In this document: positions 9,657-18,884 of the stretch, piece by piece
Layout: each line of letters starts with the position of its first letter
Position numbering within the stretch: position 1 is the first letter of the stretch
NCBI GenBank assembly: GCA_003242895.1
Contig: QKMY01000055.1
Location: forward strand, 1 to 38,242
Direction: 5' to 3'
Source of the DNA: Candidatus Margulisiibacteriota bacterium
GTDB taxonomy: Bacteria; Margulisbacteria; Riflemargulisbacteria; GWF2-39-127
DNA: 38,242 nt
Program-made: the position numbers and the translations under genes
Notes under the pieces: model-generated
The model's database searches: none
Told to the model about the DNA's origin: nothing
What the model saw: the letters and a program-made list of their open reading frames with translations, nothing else

Positions 9657-9874
9657 TGCTTACCTCTGCGTAATTACTCTCAATGAGGTTTACGCCGTAC
9701 ATATTTCCATCATTTCAATTATAACAATAATTTTATTGATTTCATATCAACGTCCTATTTTAGGTTTTTGTTTTTTGATGGGGAAAATAAAAAAGCAATC
9801 GGAGAAGCGCACTTGTAGGTATTGCTTCTGGTGATTACAAGATATTTCTGGCAACAACGATTAAGCTATTATCT

Positions 9875-10051
9875 TTATTCGGAATATCTGCCACGCTGAC
9901 GACCCAGACAAGACTGAGAATCCTTGTCGTCTTCTTCTCGCTGGATACTGTCACTCTTGCAATTCGGGCATGAATACGGGTCATGAAACCCTGAATCTTC
10001 AGACCACTTGCTGTTACACTTCGAACAAACAAAATCTCTCATTCCATTCAT
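9875..10051 (-). CDS. Zinc-ribbon miniprotein, 58 residues
   Basis: This small gene reads MNGMRDFVCSKC, then SWSxx-type sequence and SCPNCKSDSIQREED, ending RGRYSE. Two CxxC knuckles (C9/C12 and C28/C31) form an FmdB- or rubredoxin-like zinc ribbon, followed by a charged tail. AGGGAG sits six bases upstream of the ATG at 10051. A different frame over the same DNA is open longer but has no recognisable content. The downstream sequence (about 9835-9788, minus) has AGCAAT and ATTGCT arms followed by T6, which may be its terminator. Such ribbons often bind nucleic acid or protein partners; no specific role can be inferred. Confidence 0.7.
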   Translation of the reverse strand: MNGMRDFVCSKCNSKWSEDSGFHDPYSCPNCKSDSIQREEDDKDSQSCLGRQRGRYSE

Positions 10052-10242
10052 AAAAAACTCCCTGATTTTTTTTCTCAGTAAGATGATCTCACATTAAAAA
10101 AATAAATACGGGGATATTCTAACACGCGACTTCGCTTCTAGTCATCGGGGGAAATAGTCATTTGGTATTTGGCACGTTTATGTGTATTATTTGACATCCG
10201 ACAGGTGATTATTAGAGATAATACCCGTATCAACGGGTTAGT
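10052..10242. other. Spacer with small hairpin
   Basis: No gene was found here. ACCCGT, loop ATCA, ACGGGT (10223-10238) forms a short hairpin immediately before the hemerythrin remnant. Its role is unknown. Confidence 0.35.
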
Positions 10243-10485
10243 ATGAGTTTTATTTTATGGCAGAAATCTTATAATCCGGAAGTTGATAATTAACATAAAG
10301 AAATTCTTTGTAAAATCAGAGAAATTCATGAATACGTTTATAAAAAAAGCAAATTTGATATAACTGGGTATGTTAACGTTCTTCGCAATTATGCACTGAT
10401 CCACTTAACCGAAAAACAATCTGTTATTAATGTAAAATCAGCAGACTTGGAACTTAAAATATTACGGTCACCCCTCGACCGCTAA
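10243..10485 (+). pseudogene. Bacteriohemerythrin remnant with in-frame stop
   Basis: From the ATG at 10243 the sequence reads MSFILWQKSYNPEVDN, stop (10291-10293), then HKEILCKIREIHEYVYKKS and on to a stop at 10483. The pattern F-x-x-W-x-x-x-Y...D...H-K-x-L is the N-terminus of bacteriohemerythrin, an oxygen-binding four-helix di-iron protein of about 135 residues. Here a stop replaces the residue before the first iron-ligand histidine. The downstream helices are shortened and later HxxxE motifs are missing, so it is a dead gene. Its tail overlaps the 3' end of the leucine-rich-repeat gene on the other strand. Confidence 0.55.
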
Positions 10486-11329
10486 GTGCTTGAATAGCTC
10501 CTCTATCGTTTATCGGGTTCCCGACAAGGTTGACATAGAGCAAGTCCGGTAAGGATAACAACGGATTGATGTCCGTGACCTGGTTAAAAGATATATCCAG
10601 TTCTCTCAGGGAAACCAACTCACTGACAAAAGAAATATCTTCTATTTGGTTCTCTGAAAGGTAGAGTAATTCCAAGCTAACCAGATTCTGTAAGATATCG
10701 ACATCTTCTAACTTATTATGCGTCAGATTAAGGCTGACGAGATGAATACAGACATCAATCCCTGTCAGATCGAACAGATTAAGATACTGCAATTGTAGCT
10801 CGCCTTCAAGGCTGCGCAGGTCCCCTATATCCCAGCCATCCTCAAATATTTTATTGAATTCCCGGTCGATAATATCAAAAAAAGTAACACAGGAGCCATA
10901 TTCTTCCGCAAAGATATCTCCATCATCATAGGGGTCGCTGGCAGCATTTTCTCGTGTTTCATAATCAGCATAGTCCTCATCAAAGCCATATTCTTCAGAG
11001 TAGTCAACATCAATTGAACTTGTTTTGTGATCTTCCAGATACATTCGATGATATTGTTGCAACAAGTCTGCTTTCTTATTCTGGTAAGCGTTGTCGATCT
11101 CGTTATGGATGCATACCAGCTTGTCCGGATGATACAGGTTAATAAGCTGGGCAAAAGTTTTGTTTGCTGATTCCTTGTCCAGCGAAAGCGCTGCTTTTTC
11201 TGCATATGCTCGCAATTGAACATAATTTTTACTCTTATAAACGGATATGACGTGTTTGATCACCTCATTGAGCTTAGTGGGGGTAACCTCGTTTTTAAGC
11301 TTTTTATATAATATCTGAATCGCTTCCAT
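10454..11329 (-). CDS. J-domain-like / leucine-rich-repeat protein
   Basis: A 291-residue soluble protein without a signal peptide. Residues about 52-100 resemble helices II-III of a DnaJ J-domain, with the hallmark HPD tripeptide at 67-69 (LINLYHPDKL). In known J-domains this motif stimulates Hsp70 ATPase. A very acidic linker (about 106-145, rich in D, E and Y) follows. About five SDS22/internalin-like leucine-rich repeats follow (about 177-290), with repeated LxxLxLxxNxIxDI units such as LELLYLSENQIEDI and LRELDISFNQVTDI. Leucine-rich repeats mediate protein binding, so an Hsp70-recruiting adaptor is possible. No dnaK is nearby. The start at 11329 is the first ATG. Confidence 0.75.
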   Translation of the reverse strand: MEAIQILYKKLKNEVTPTKLNEVIKHVISVYKSKNYVQLRAYAEKAALSLDKESANKTFAQLINLYHPDKLVCIHNEIDNAYQNKKADLLQQYHRMYLEDHKTSSIDVDYSEEYGFDEDYADYETRENAASDPYDDGDIFAEEYGSCVTFFDIIDREFNKIFEDGWDIGDLRSLEGELQLQYLNLFDLTGIDVCIHLVSLNLTHNKLEDVDILQNLVSLELLYLSENQIEDISFVSELVSLRELDISFNQVTDINPLLSLPDLLYVNLVGNPINDRGAIQALSGRGVTVIF

Positions 11330-11603
11330 ATAACATCTTCCATCAGGGCATAATAGATTAATTTATCACCTTTCATTGTAAACATATGGCTATCATAGGT
11401 AAAGCACTTATTAGTCTGATAGCAAAAGGATTTTAGATACAAGACAGGTACCCGCACAGGGTTTTGTAATTGTCATATATATACAACACGGCACCCCCTA
11501 ATCTTGCCCGTTTGGTCTTGAGGAAAACAACTATGGTATAATTATGACTTCTATCAAGCAAGTTTCTTTTAAGATTATATTACTAATAAATAGGGAGTTT
11601 ATT

Positions 11604-12467
11604 ATGAAAAGCGGAAAAAATAGATTACTTGGCGCGCACATGTCGGTAAGCGGCGGCTGTGACAAAAGTATCGATCGAGGAGTTTCCATTGGATGTACGG
11701 CAATTCAGATTTTTACCGGATTTAATAACCGGTGGCAATCAAAAGCTATATCAAGCGATATCCTCTCCGCTTTTGATCAGAAAAGATCTAAGGTAGATAT
11801 AGTTTTTGCACATAACAATTACCTGGTTAACTTAGCATCTCCTGATCCGGTCATTGCTTCGAAATCCTTTGCATCTATGCTTGATGAAGTGGCGAGAGCC
11901 GGACAATTGTCATTACCCTATTTAATCATTCATCCTGGGGCACACATGGGCGCGGGAGAGAAACGCGGCGTACACCTTGTTGCCCAACGCCTTAATGAAC
12001 TTATCGATCAAACAAACGATTCTGATGTCCGAATATTGCTGGAAACTACCTCCGGACAAGGAACGGTTCTTGGTTCTACGTTTGAACATTTAGCTGAAAT
12101 AATAGCGAACATCAAGGATCAAAAGAGGATCGGTATTTGTTTTGATACTTGTCATGTCTTTACTTCCGGTTACGATATCCGTACGCCGGAAGCCTATGAA
12201 AAGACTTTCAGCGAGTTTGACCGGATTGCCGGATTAGATTATCTAAAAGTTTTTCATTTGAATGATTCAAAACATGATATCGGAACAAAAAAGGACCGGC
12301 ATGAACACATTGGAGACGGCTATCTGGGCTTAAGTTCCTTCGAATTATTGCTGAATGACTATCGATTCTTTAGTGTGCCGATGGTGCTTGAAACACCAAA
12401 GTCCGATTTTAATCTCCTAGAAGAAGACAAGAAAAATCTGGCGGTGTTACGAGCTCTCATCAAATAA
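11604..12467 (+). CDS. nfo: Endonuclease IV (AP endonuclease)
   Basis: Endonuclease IV cuts DNA 5' to abasic sites and removes 3' blocking groups in base excision repair. The protein is 287 residues, the normal length. All three-zinc-site signatures are visible: LGAHMSVSGG, IHPGAHMGAG, LLETTSGQG, CFDTCHVFTSG, VFHLNDSK, KDRHEHIGDG and LETPK. The reading frame opens at 11544, but the ATG at 11604 is chosen because GGGAG lies six bases upstream and the family begins there. It is a single-gene unit with a weak terminator at 12453-12482. A second, diverged endonuclease IV-like barrel occurs at 25775. Confidence 0.95.
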   Translation: MKSGKNRLLGAHMSVSGGCDKSIDRGVSIGCTAIQIFTGFNNRWQSKAISSDILSAFDQKRSKVDIVFAHNNYLVNLASPDPVIASKSFASMLDEVARAGQLSLPYLIIHPGAHMGAGEKRGVHLVAQRLNELIDQTNDSDVRILLETTSGQGTVLGSTFEHLAEIIANIKDQKRIGICFDTCHVFTSGYDIRTPEAYEKTFSEFDRIAGLDYLKVFHLNDSKHDIGTKKDRHEHIGDGYLGLSSFELLLNDYRFFSVPMVLETPKSDFNLLEEDKKNLAVLRALIK

Positions 12468-12482
12468 CAGAGCACTTTTTTG
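12453..12482 (+). terminator. Possible weak terminator of nfo
   Basis: GCTCT (12453-12457), an 11-base loop, AGAGC (12469-12473), then AC and seven T. The stem is short and starts inside the coding end. Confidence 0.35.
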
Positions 12483-12654
12483 TTGCACCGTTTTATACAG
12501 CTGGCTTTGTATGGTCATAATAACCTTGCCCGCAAAATTCACGAAGTTCAGATTCTGTACGCCCTGGCCTATTGATAACCGATGCGCCACGTATTACTTT
12601 TCTTTCGCCGCTGTCCAGACAAAAAAATTTATTATTACTCTGGAAAATATTGTT

Positions 12655-12688
12655 GTTAAAAATAGAGACGTAGCAAGCTACGTCTCTC
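12655..12688 (-). terminator. Terminator of the chemoreceptor gene at 12716
   Basis: AGAGACGTAGC, loop AA, GCTACGTCTCT is a perfect 11-bp stem. Read on the minus strand it is followed by ATTTTTA and lies 28 or so bases past the stop of the chemoreceptor gene. Confidence 0.85.
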
Positions 12689-12715
12689 ATTTAACCAGGT
12701 TATTTCGTTAAAAAG

Positions 12716-14734
12716 TTATTCTGTTTTAAAACAGGCCATGTTCTCAATCAGCGTATTGGATACCTGCACCAGACCAACCGATGATTCTTTCAGTGCATGA
12801 ATAATAGCTGAGATTTCTTCGGCAGATGCAGTAACTTCTTCCGTAACTGAAGCATTTGCTTCTGATACATTTAGGATTGTGCCCATATATTTCGAAAAGT
12901 CGTAGACTTTATCCTTCATATTATGTGTTATGTCCGCATTTTCTTTTGCGACACTGTCAACAGCCGAGATATTTGCTACTAAGCCCGCGGAAGCCTCTTC
13001 GACCAGCTCAACCGAGGAATTCGTAAAGGCAGTTAGTTCTGCAAGCTTTTTTACATTATCTACAACTTCATTGGAAGAGGCAGCCATCTCTTCAGTGGCA
13101 GCAGAAATGTTCTCAATCTGGTTAACCGTATCTTTAACAGCATCAATAATGTTAGTGAGTGCCAGCTTTGCCTGATTTACCAGCGTAGACCCGTTGTGCA
13201 CCTCCGCAGTCCCTTCATTCATAAAGGTAACCGCCGTGGAGGTAGCTTCCTGAATATTTTTGATAAGATTAGCGATCTCTTTGGTCGCTTTACTTGATTT
13301 CTCTGCAAGCTTCCTAACCTCATCAGCAACTACCGCAAACCCTCGTCCATGATCACCGGCACGGGCGGCCTCAATTGCAGCGTTAAGCGCAAGAAGATTA
13401 GTCTGCTCTGAGATATCATCAATAACATTTATAATCTCACCAATCTTAGTAGAGTTTTTGCCCAGCTCATTTATCTTGTCGGCAGTAGCCATTACTTTTT
13501 CTTTAATTTTATCCATGCCGTTGACTGTTTCACCAATAATCTGCTCACCATTGAGAGCAATATCTTTAGTCTGTTTAGAATTTTCAGCAGCCTTCCCGGC
13601 GTCAGATGCTGCCTGGTCAACTGCGCTGGACATCTGGGAAACGATGTTCTTTACCAGTTCCACACTTGCTATCTGCTTGCTTGATATCCCTGTTATCTCT
13701 GACATCGCTATATTTGTCTGTTTCGCTACATCCATAGACTGTGCCGAATCTATTGTTTGTTTCTCAGCACCAATGGTAATAGAATTTATCATGGTTTTCA
13801 GCTTATCGGCATCCACTGTTGCCTGGCGTACCACATTTGTCTGTTCGGATGTACCTTTTGAGACATTCTCCATGGCCTTGTTAATCTGGGTAATGCCCTC
13901 TGCGGTATCGGATGCAGCAGCCACGAGTCCTTTTGAGAAATCCTGCACTTTATTAGCGTGTATTTTGATCCCTTTGACCATTTCCTGGATAGTGTCGATG
14001 AATCGGTTGAAATAGGTAGCCATATCTCCAAATTCGTCCTTGGAATTAATTTCTATTCTCTTTGTAAGATCCCCATCTCCATTAGCTATTTCCTTTAACA
14101 TCTTGGTTATCTGTTTGAGTGGCAACAAACTTTTGCTTAGCATAAAATAAATAAATATTAAACCAATAACAACAACCAGTAACAATATTCCAATATTTGT
14201 TTTTATAAATTGGTTTGTTGCTTTACCCGTTACATCGTTAGTGATCGTCAGGCATAAGTACCAGTCCCATTCTGGAAGGTAGCTAAAAACCATGGATTTA
14301 TTTACGCCGTTAAAGGTATATTCAGTATACCCATTTTTATTCTTGAGCATGTATTTTGTCCAGGCGTGTTCATTCCCGTCAAAACCAACCTCAAGCGTTG
14401 GATGGTCTATCATTAGGCCATCGGAGCCCATTACATATATAAATCCGCGTTCTTTAAATTTATAGCCGTGCAAATTATCTGCTAAAAATTTTTCCTTTGC
14501 TTCAATACTATTATCGTGACTTACCGCTTTAAGAGCTGCCATTTTATGGTTGAGCTCATTCGTTAACATATCAACCCATAAACTTTTAGTTATTTTTTCC
14601 ATATTGATGATACCGCTTATACTTAGCAGCAATGTTGAAGAAACCAGTAAGACCAATATTGCAGCATACATTTTTCGCTCCATAGAATCAAAGAAACCTT
14701 TCCTATGCACTTCATCAGTTACATTGCTGTTCAT
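12716..14734 (-). CDS. Methyl-accepting chemotaxis protein with single Cache domain
   Basis: A 672-residue chemoreceptor. TM1 is about 22-43. The periplasmic part is short and carries a single Cache_2-type sensor ([32 protein letters not shown]). TM2 is about 180-200, followed by a clear HAMP domain ([26 protein letters not shown]). The signalling domain has the tip sequence [20 protein letters not shown] at about 440-478. The ATG at 14734 is preferred over one ten codons upstream because TAGGAGGAATAAG precedes it. Single Cache_2 domains of this kind often bind short-chain carboxylates; that is family knowledge, not seen here. It is transcribed divergently from the next chemoreceptor and ends at a strong terminator. 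Confidence 0.93.
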   Translation of the reverse strand: MNSNVTDEVHRKGFFDSMERKMYAAILVLLVSSTLLLSISGIINMEKITKSLWVDMLTNELNHKMAALKAVSHDNSIEAKEKFLADNLHGYKFKERGFIYVMGSDGLMIDHPTLEVGFDGNEHAWTKYMLKNKNGYTEYTFNGVNKSMVFSYLPEWDWYLCLTITNDVTGKATNQFIKTNIGILLLVVVIGLIFIYFMLSKSLLPLKQITKMLKEIANGDGDLTKRIEINSKDEFGDMATYFNRFIDTIQEMVKGIKIHANKVQDFSKGLVAAASDTAEGITQINKAMENVSKGTSEQTNVVRQATVDADKLKTMINSITIGAEKQTIDSAQSMDVAKQTNIAMSEITGISSKQIASVELVKNIVSQMSSAVDQAASDAGKAAENSKQTKDIALNGEQIIGETVNGMDKIKEKVMATADKINELGKNSTKIGEIINVIDDISEQTNLLALNAAIEAARAGDHGRGFAVVADEVRKLAEKSSKATKEIANLIKNIQEATSTAVTFMNEGTAEVHNGSTLVNQAKLALTNIIDAVKDTVNQIENISAATEEMAASSNEVVDNVKKLAELTAFTNSSVELVEEASAGLVANISAVDSVAKENADITHNMKDKVYDFSKYMGTILNVSEANASVTEEVTASAEEISAIIHALKESSVGLVQVSNTLIENMACFKTE

Positions 14735-15069
14735 CTTATTCCTCCTACAAATAATATTTGCCATCTATTTTGCTTAAACAATAAGTGACAATATAAATAT
14801 ATTATCATAACTATGAAACTTTTCAAAATTCTACTATTATCTTGTAACGTTATATTCCATAAATGAAAGAGGCTAAAGCTAGAACTTCTGCTGATTATTT
14901 ATTTTCTTATGTAACTGCAAATATTTTAACAGGCTCATATTTTGAAAAACATAATATTTATGATACACTAGTATTGTTATTCATATTAACAGCTTATTAA
15001 TAGCGTAAAAAATTGCTAAAAAATAATAAAAATTTTAACTATTGAAAAAGAAGGAGTGCATAAATTAAT
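14735..15069. other. Divergent intergenic region between two chemoreceptors
   Basis: An AT-rich spacer of about 335 bases that should hold promoters in both directions. A 45-codon reading (14863-15000, plus) has no ribosome site and overlaps the promoter-like sequence at 14942-14969, so it is not called. No flagellar sigma-28 type promoter was recognised. Confidence 0.5.
14942..14969 (+). promoter_or_regulatory. Sigma-70-like promoter candidate for the downstream chemoreceptor
   Basis: TTGAAA (14942-14947), a 16-base spacer, and TACACT (14964-14969) with an extended TG one base before the -10 box. It lies 100 bases upstream of the start at 15070. Confidence 0.4.
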
Positions 15070-17307
15070 ATGAATATCCTGGAAATATACAAAAGATTAA
15101 GTATTGGCAAAAAATTTGTTGTTTTGTTTACACCAATTGTCCTGCTACTGGTAATTTTGGGAGGATCGATTTATCACTCTATTAATAAGGTCAATAAAGC
15201 AGTAACCATAGTAACCGAAGATGAGCTCATAGGCTATATGCATGCCCAGGACATTCAGTACATAGTCGTAAGAGTACAGCAATGGTATAACAACCTTTGC
15301 GCTTCCTCTTCAAACGTAGGAATTAAAAGAATTGATAACGCCGTCGGCGAATTTAAAAAAGTCATGTCCGATTACAAGAATCTAAATCTGGATAACCCTG
15401 AGAGAGTTAAGGAGCTCGAAAATGTCGAAGCAGAATTTGCGAGCTTTTTAACAAAAGGTGATGCACTCGTTAAGTTATATCGCGAAAATGGCGCCGAGCT
15501 AGGTGAAGCTTCGATGGACGATTTTATTAAAATATCTGACGACTTGCGTAAGAACCTGGCTGAAAAGTTAAAAAAGGATGAGCAAGCCGAACTGAATATA
15601 TCCGTCCAATCTCTTCATAAAACTTTTTCCACAGTTAAAGAATTTTCTGTTATTGCAGTCTTGATAGGTATGGCACTTGTTATTTTGATCTATATACTCA
15701 TAAATAATTCTGTAATAAAACGAATCAATGCGACTACAGAGTCAGTTGCTGAGATAATCCGGCAGATATTGGAAGGTGACGGAGACCTTCATCGCAAAAT
15801 ACCCATGAATAAACGTAACTGTTCTTCGATGGTTAACTGCAATAATCCCAAGTGTCCTGAATACGGAAAAGAAGCTAGTTGCTGGGATTCAGTGGGTTCA
15901 AGTGCACTTGAGATTCATTGTCCCTCAATCCTATCAGGAAAATATAAATCCTGTCTCGAATGCGCGGTAACCAAGGAAGCAATATATAACGAAATCGACT
16001 TTTTGAATTACTGGATAAATACACTTATAGGCAAATTTGGTTATTTGATCAGAAATATTAAATTAAGCTCAAATAAAGTAACAAATGCTGCTAAGCTGAT
16101 GTCAGCTACAACCGTTGATACAGATGCCGGAATACAACTGATAACGAAAGCCATTGCAACGGTAGCAGAAGAAGCCGGTTCTCAACAAAAAAGTATTAAT
16201 GAAATACGTGATAGCCTGAAAGCTATTATTGAGACAATCAATATAATCTCAGATGGAGCTGATAAACAGGTTAATTTTCTGGATCAAACAGCAACGACAG
16301 TCAAGCATACAAATATTTCAATGAATAAGCTGGCAGAAGCTTCCCATAAAGAAATCTCTGAGGTGGAAAATACCAAGTCAATCATCAATGAGATGGCAAA
16401 CGCCATTAACCAGGTAACTGCTGATGCGAACAATGTAGCGCAAGGTTCTATGCAAACGGCTGAAACGGCAAAAGAAGGCGAAGCTATTGTAGTTAAAACA
16501 GTTAATGGAATGGAAAAGATCAAAGAGACTGTTCTAAGTGCAGCACAAAAAATCGAAGAGCTCGGGAAGAACTCGTCGCTAATTGGAGAAATTATTGAAG
16601 TAATCGATGACATCGCCGAACAGACTAATTTGCTTGCGCTTAACGCTGCAATTGAGGCCGCCCGTGCCGGTGATCATGGACGAGGGTTTGCGGTAGTTGC
16701 TGACGAAGTTAGAAAACTGGCGGAACGGTCTGGTAAGGCAACAAAAGAAATTGCTCTATTGGTTAAACAAATACAGTCAGGTACAAACGTTGCCGTTGAA
16801 TCTATGAAGGTTGGTACCAAGGAAGTTCAAAAGGGGGCGGAATTAGCACAGGGCGCAAAAAAAGCTCTGAACAATGTAATAACTGCAGTGCAAAATACTG
16901 TGACCCAAATCCAAAACATATCTGCTGCTGCTGAAGAGATGTCTGCATCAAGCGCTCAGGTTGTCGAAACTGTTAATGGCATTACCGGTATAGTTAAGAG
17001 CAATTCCGTAGCTGTTGAACAGGTGACAAAAAACTCTTCCGAGGTAGTGGGTGCAGTTGGCAATATTCAGGAAATATCACAAAATAACCAGCGCACATCG
17101 AGGAACATTAAAGAAAAATTCGAGAAGATCAATGATAAAGTTGACAAAATCGCTGAAATTGCACAGGACAATTCATCTACAGCAGAAGAAGTTTCTGCTT
17201 CAGCGGAAGAAATTACAGTTTCTATTGAGCAGGTAACAGCTAGCACGATAGAAATGGTAAAAATAGCAGACAATCTCTCGAAGCTCGTAGATAGATTTAA
17301 AGCATAA
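15070..17307 (+). CDS. Chemoreceptor with cysteine-rich insert after the membrane
   Basis: A 745-residue methyl-accepting chemotaxis protein. TM1 is about 17-38. A helical periplasmic domain of about 150 residues (four-helix-bundle type, no Cache motifs) and TM2 (about 192-212) follow. The HAMP region ([17 protein letters not shown]) is interrupted at about 251-298 by a segment with seven cysteines: C251, C257, C262, C271, C284, C295 and C298 ([24 protein letters not shown]). This resembles the two-CW cysteine domain known from some receptors, where metal or redox sensing has been suggested. The kinase-control tip [20 protein letters not shown] is at about 517-550. GGAG lies 13 bases from the ATG, a loose spacing. 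A terminator follows at 17329. Confidence 0.92.
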   Translation: MNILEIYKRLSIGKKFVVLFTPIVLLLVILGGSIYHSINKVNKAVTIVTEDELIGYMHAQDIQYIVVRVQQWYNNLCASSSNVGIKRIDNAVGEFKKVMSDYKNLNLDNPERVKELENVEAEFASFLTKGDALVKLYRENGAELGEASMDDFIKISDDLRKNLAEKLKKDEQAELNISVQSLHKTFSTVKEFSVIAVLIGMALVILIYILINNSVIKRINATTESVAEIIRQILEGDGDLHRKIPMNKRNCSSMVNCNNPKCPEYGKEASCWDSVGSSALEIHCPSILSGKYKSCLECAVTKEAIYNEIDFLNYWINTLIGKFGYLIRNIKLSSNKVTNAAKLMSATTVDTDAGIQLITKAIATVAEEAGSQQKSINEIRDSLKAIIETINIISDGADKQVNFLDQTATTVKHTNISMNKLAEASHKEISEVENTKSIINEMANAINQVTADANNVAQGSMQTAETAKEGEAIVVKTVNGMEKIKETVLSAAQKIEELGKNSSLIGEIIEVIDDIAEQTNLLALNAAIEAARAGDHGRGFAVVADEVRKLAERSGKATKEIALLVKQIQSGTNVAVESMKVGTKEVQKGAELAQGAKKALNNVITAVQNTVTQIQNISAAAEEMSASSAQVVETVNGITGIVKSNSVAVEQVTKNSSEVVGAVGNIQEISQNNQRTSRNIKEKFEKINDKVDKIAEIAQDNSSTAEEVSASAEEITVSIEQVTASTIEMVKIADNLSKLVDRFKA

Positions 17308-17328
17308 TAATCATAAATCTCCAGTATA

Positions 17329-17368
17329 TCCTCCTGTATCCTTTGGATGCAGGAGGATTGTTTTTTTG
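17329..17368 (+). terminator. Terminator after the cysteine-rich chemoreceptor
   Basis: TCCTCCTGTATCC, loop TTTG, GATGCAGGAGGA forms a long stem, followed by TTG and seven T. Confidence 0.85.
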
Positions 17369-17489
17369 TTAGTTTGCCCATCAATCTGCCTTTGTGTTAT
17401 CCGGTACTTTTCACTCCATAGCTGAAACCGTAACCCTGTCATACTTCAATTACAATTCAACTCCCATCGAAAATTATAACTTTTTAGAT

Positions 17490-17530
17490 TTGACAGCTCT
17501 TTGCTATTTTGCTATATTACCAAATAGCAA
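17490..17530 (+). promoter_or_regulatory. Promoter with overlapping ArsR operator
   Basis: TTGACA (17490-17495), exactly 17 bases, TATATT (17513-17518): a near-consensus promoter. Inverted arms TTGCTAT (17509-17515) and ATAGCAA (17524-17530) surround an 8-base centre and cover the -10 box and likely start site. A further TTGCTATTT lies at 17501-17509. A dyad of this form over the -10 box just before an arsR-type gene fits autorepression that is released by the effector. Confidence 0.75.
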
Positions 17531-17542
17531 GGTGGTGTTGAT

Positions 17543-17872
17543 ATGAATGAATTGAAAAAAGCCAAATATGATGCACGGGCCAAGATTGTCAAAGCTATGG
17601 CGCATCCGAGCAGATTGCTCATTATTGATGAGCTTACCAGAGGTACAAAGTGTGTATACGAATTTACAGAGTTAATTGGTGCGGATACTTCTACAATCTC
17701 AAAACACCTCTCTGTTCTTAAAAGTGCAGGTTTGGTTAGAGATGAGAAAAAAGGGCTTCAGGTCTATTACAAGCTGGTTATACCTTGCATTAATGAGTTC
17801 TTCATGTGTATTGACTCTGTTTTAGTTGCGAATGCTGATGCACAAGGGAAAATAGCTCGTTGCTGCATGTAA
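17543..17872 (+). CDS. ArsR/SmtB-family transcriptional repressor
   Basis: A 109-residue winged-helix regulator. HPSRLLIIDELTRG begins the domain, and ADTSTISKHLSVLKSAGLV is the recognition helix-turn-helix. The classical arsenic ELCVC motif is absent; there is a lone Cys37 in GTKCVYEF and a terminal Cys pair (RCCM). The sensing chemistry may therefore be a thiol pair or a different metal(loid). It is the first gene of a tightly packed plus-strand cluster and is preceded by a promoter with an overlapping dyad at 17490-17530. It most likely represses itself and the permease and thiol-redox genes downstream. GGTGGTG lies upstream of the ATG. Confidence 0.9.
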   Translation: MNELKKAKYDARAKIVKAMAHPSRLLIIDELTRGTKCVYEFTELIGADTSTISKHLSVLKSAGLVRDEKKGLQVYYKLVIPCINEFFMCIDSVLVANADAQGKIARCCM

Positions 17873-17907
17873 AATTCTGATTATTTATTATACCGGAGGA
17901 TATTAAT

Positions 17908-18858
17908 ATGTGGAAAAGCTTTGTTGATTGGCTCGTATACGGAGCTATGGGATTATCTCCTCAGTCGCATTTATCAGCATCGTTGCATTTTTTTATTTAC
18001 GATACTGTAAAAATATTTTTCTTGCTTTCTGTGATTATTTTTATTGTTGCCATAATAAGAAGCTTTTTTCCACCTGAGCGTACAAAAAGGATACTTAGCC
18101 ATGTACCGCTGGCAGTTGGAAATGTCCTGGCGGCGCTGTTAGGCATAGTGACTCCCTTCTGCTCCTGTTCAGCTGTGCCATTATTTATCGGGTTTATTGA
18201 AGCCGGCATACCGCTTGGGGTTACCTTTTCCTTTCTTGTTTCCTCTCCTATGGTCAATGAAGTCGCACTTATCCTGCTCTGGGGTCTCTTTGGCTGGAAA
18301 GTTGCCATGCTGTATATCGTCAGCGGACTCATCATTGCAATTATCAGCGGGATTATCATCGGCAAGCTTAAACTTGAGCGGTACGTAGAAGATTACGTAT
18401 ATCAGATATCAGTTGGAAATCAGGAAATACCGGACCAGAAATGGGCGGAACGTATGGCTTACGCGAAAGGATATGTCTACGAGATACTGCAAAAAGTCTG
18501 GATATACGTGGTTGCCGGGATAGCAATCGGAGCAGCAATGCATGGGTATGCTCCGTCTAACTTCCTAGTAGAAGTCGCTGGAAAAAATAACCCGATTGCA
18601 GTGCCTATTGTAGTTCTCCTGGGGGTACCGCTATATTCAAATGCCGCAGGAATTATTCCTATAATTAAGGTCATGATGGATAAAGGAATGGCTATGGGTA
18701 CTGCCTTGGCTTTTATGATGGCAATTACTGCGCTGTCTCTCCCGGAAGGTATTATCCTTCGTAAAGTCCTTAAACCAAAACTGCTGGCTACTTTTTTCAG
18801 CTTAGTTGCCATCGGAATAATTATTACCGGGTATCTGTTTAATTGGTTATTGTCATAA
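17908..18858 (+). CDS. ArsP/YraQ-type permease (PF03773, DUF318)
   Basis: A 316-residue polytopic inner-membrane permease. The signature TPFCSCSAVPLFIGF (Cys85, Cys87) and the following SFLVSSPMVNE are diagnostic of this family. Further helices include PLYSNAAGIIPIIK and LSLPEGIILRKVLK. Some family members (ArsP) export trivalent organoarsenicals; many others have unknown substrates and sit beside thiol-disulfide proteins. Here it follows an ArsR regulator by 35 bases with CCGGAGG as the ribosome site, and is followed by a mini-thioredoxin 26 bases on. Efflux of a thiol-reactive metal(loid) compound is the best inference; the substrate is not shown. Confidence 0.9.
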   Translation: MWKSFVDWLVYGAMGLSPQSHLSASLHFFIYDTVKIFFLLSVIIFIVAIIRSFFPPERTKRILSHVPLAVGNVLAALLGIVTPFCSCSAVPLFIGFIEAGIPLGVTFSFLVSSPMVNEVALILLWGLFGWKVAMLYIVSGLIIAIISGIIIGKLKLERYVEDYVYQISVGNQEIPDQKWAERMAYAKGYVYEILQKVWIYVVAGIAIGAAMHGYAPSNFLVEVAGKNNPIAVPIVVLLGVPLYSNAAGIIPIIKVMMDKGMAMGTALAFMMAITALSLPEGIILRKVLKPKLLATFFSLVAIGIIITGYLFNWLLS

Positions 18859-18884
18859 TAAATCAGAAAGTAAGGAGAAAAAAC

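Noticed and set aside
10139-10149. TAGTCATCGGG shared with the IS3 remnant at 24092
   Set aside because: Only 11 identical bases, with no extension into transposase sequence; probably chance.
12493-12690. Minus-strand reading with protein-like tail (LREFCGQGYYDHTKPAV)
   Set aside because: The reading starts inside the chemoreceptor terminator hairpin and has no other start; at most it is a gene fragment, and I could not name a family.
14863-15000. 45-codon plus-strand reading upstream of the third chemoreceptor
   Set aside because: It has no ribosome binding site, and a promoter-like sequence lies within it.
17543-17872. Classical arsenic-sensing ArsR
   Set aside because: The ELCVC metal-binding motif is missing, so only the family, not arsenic specificity, is claimed.
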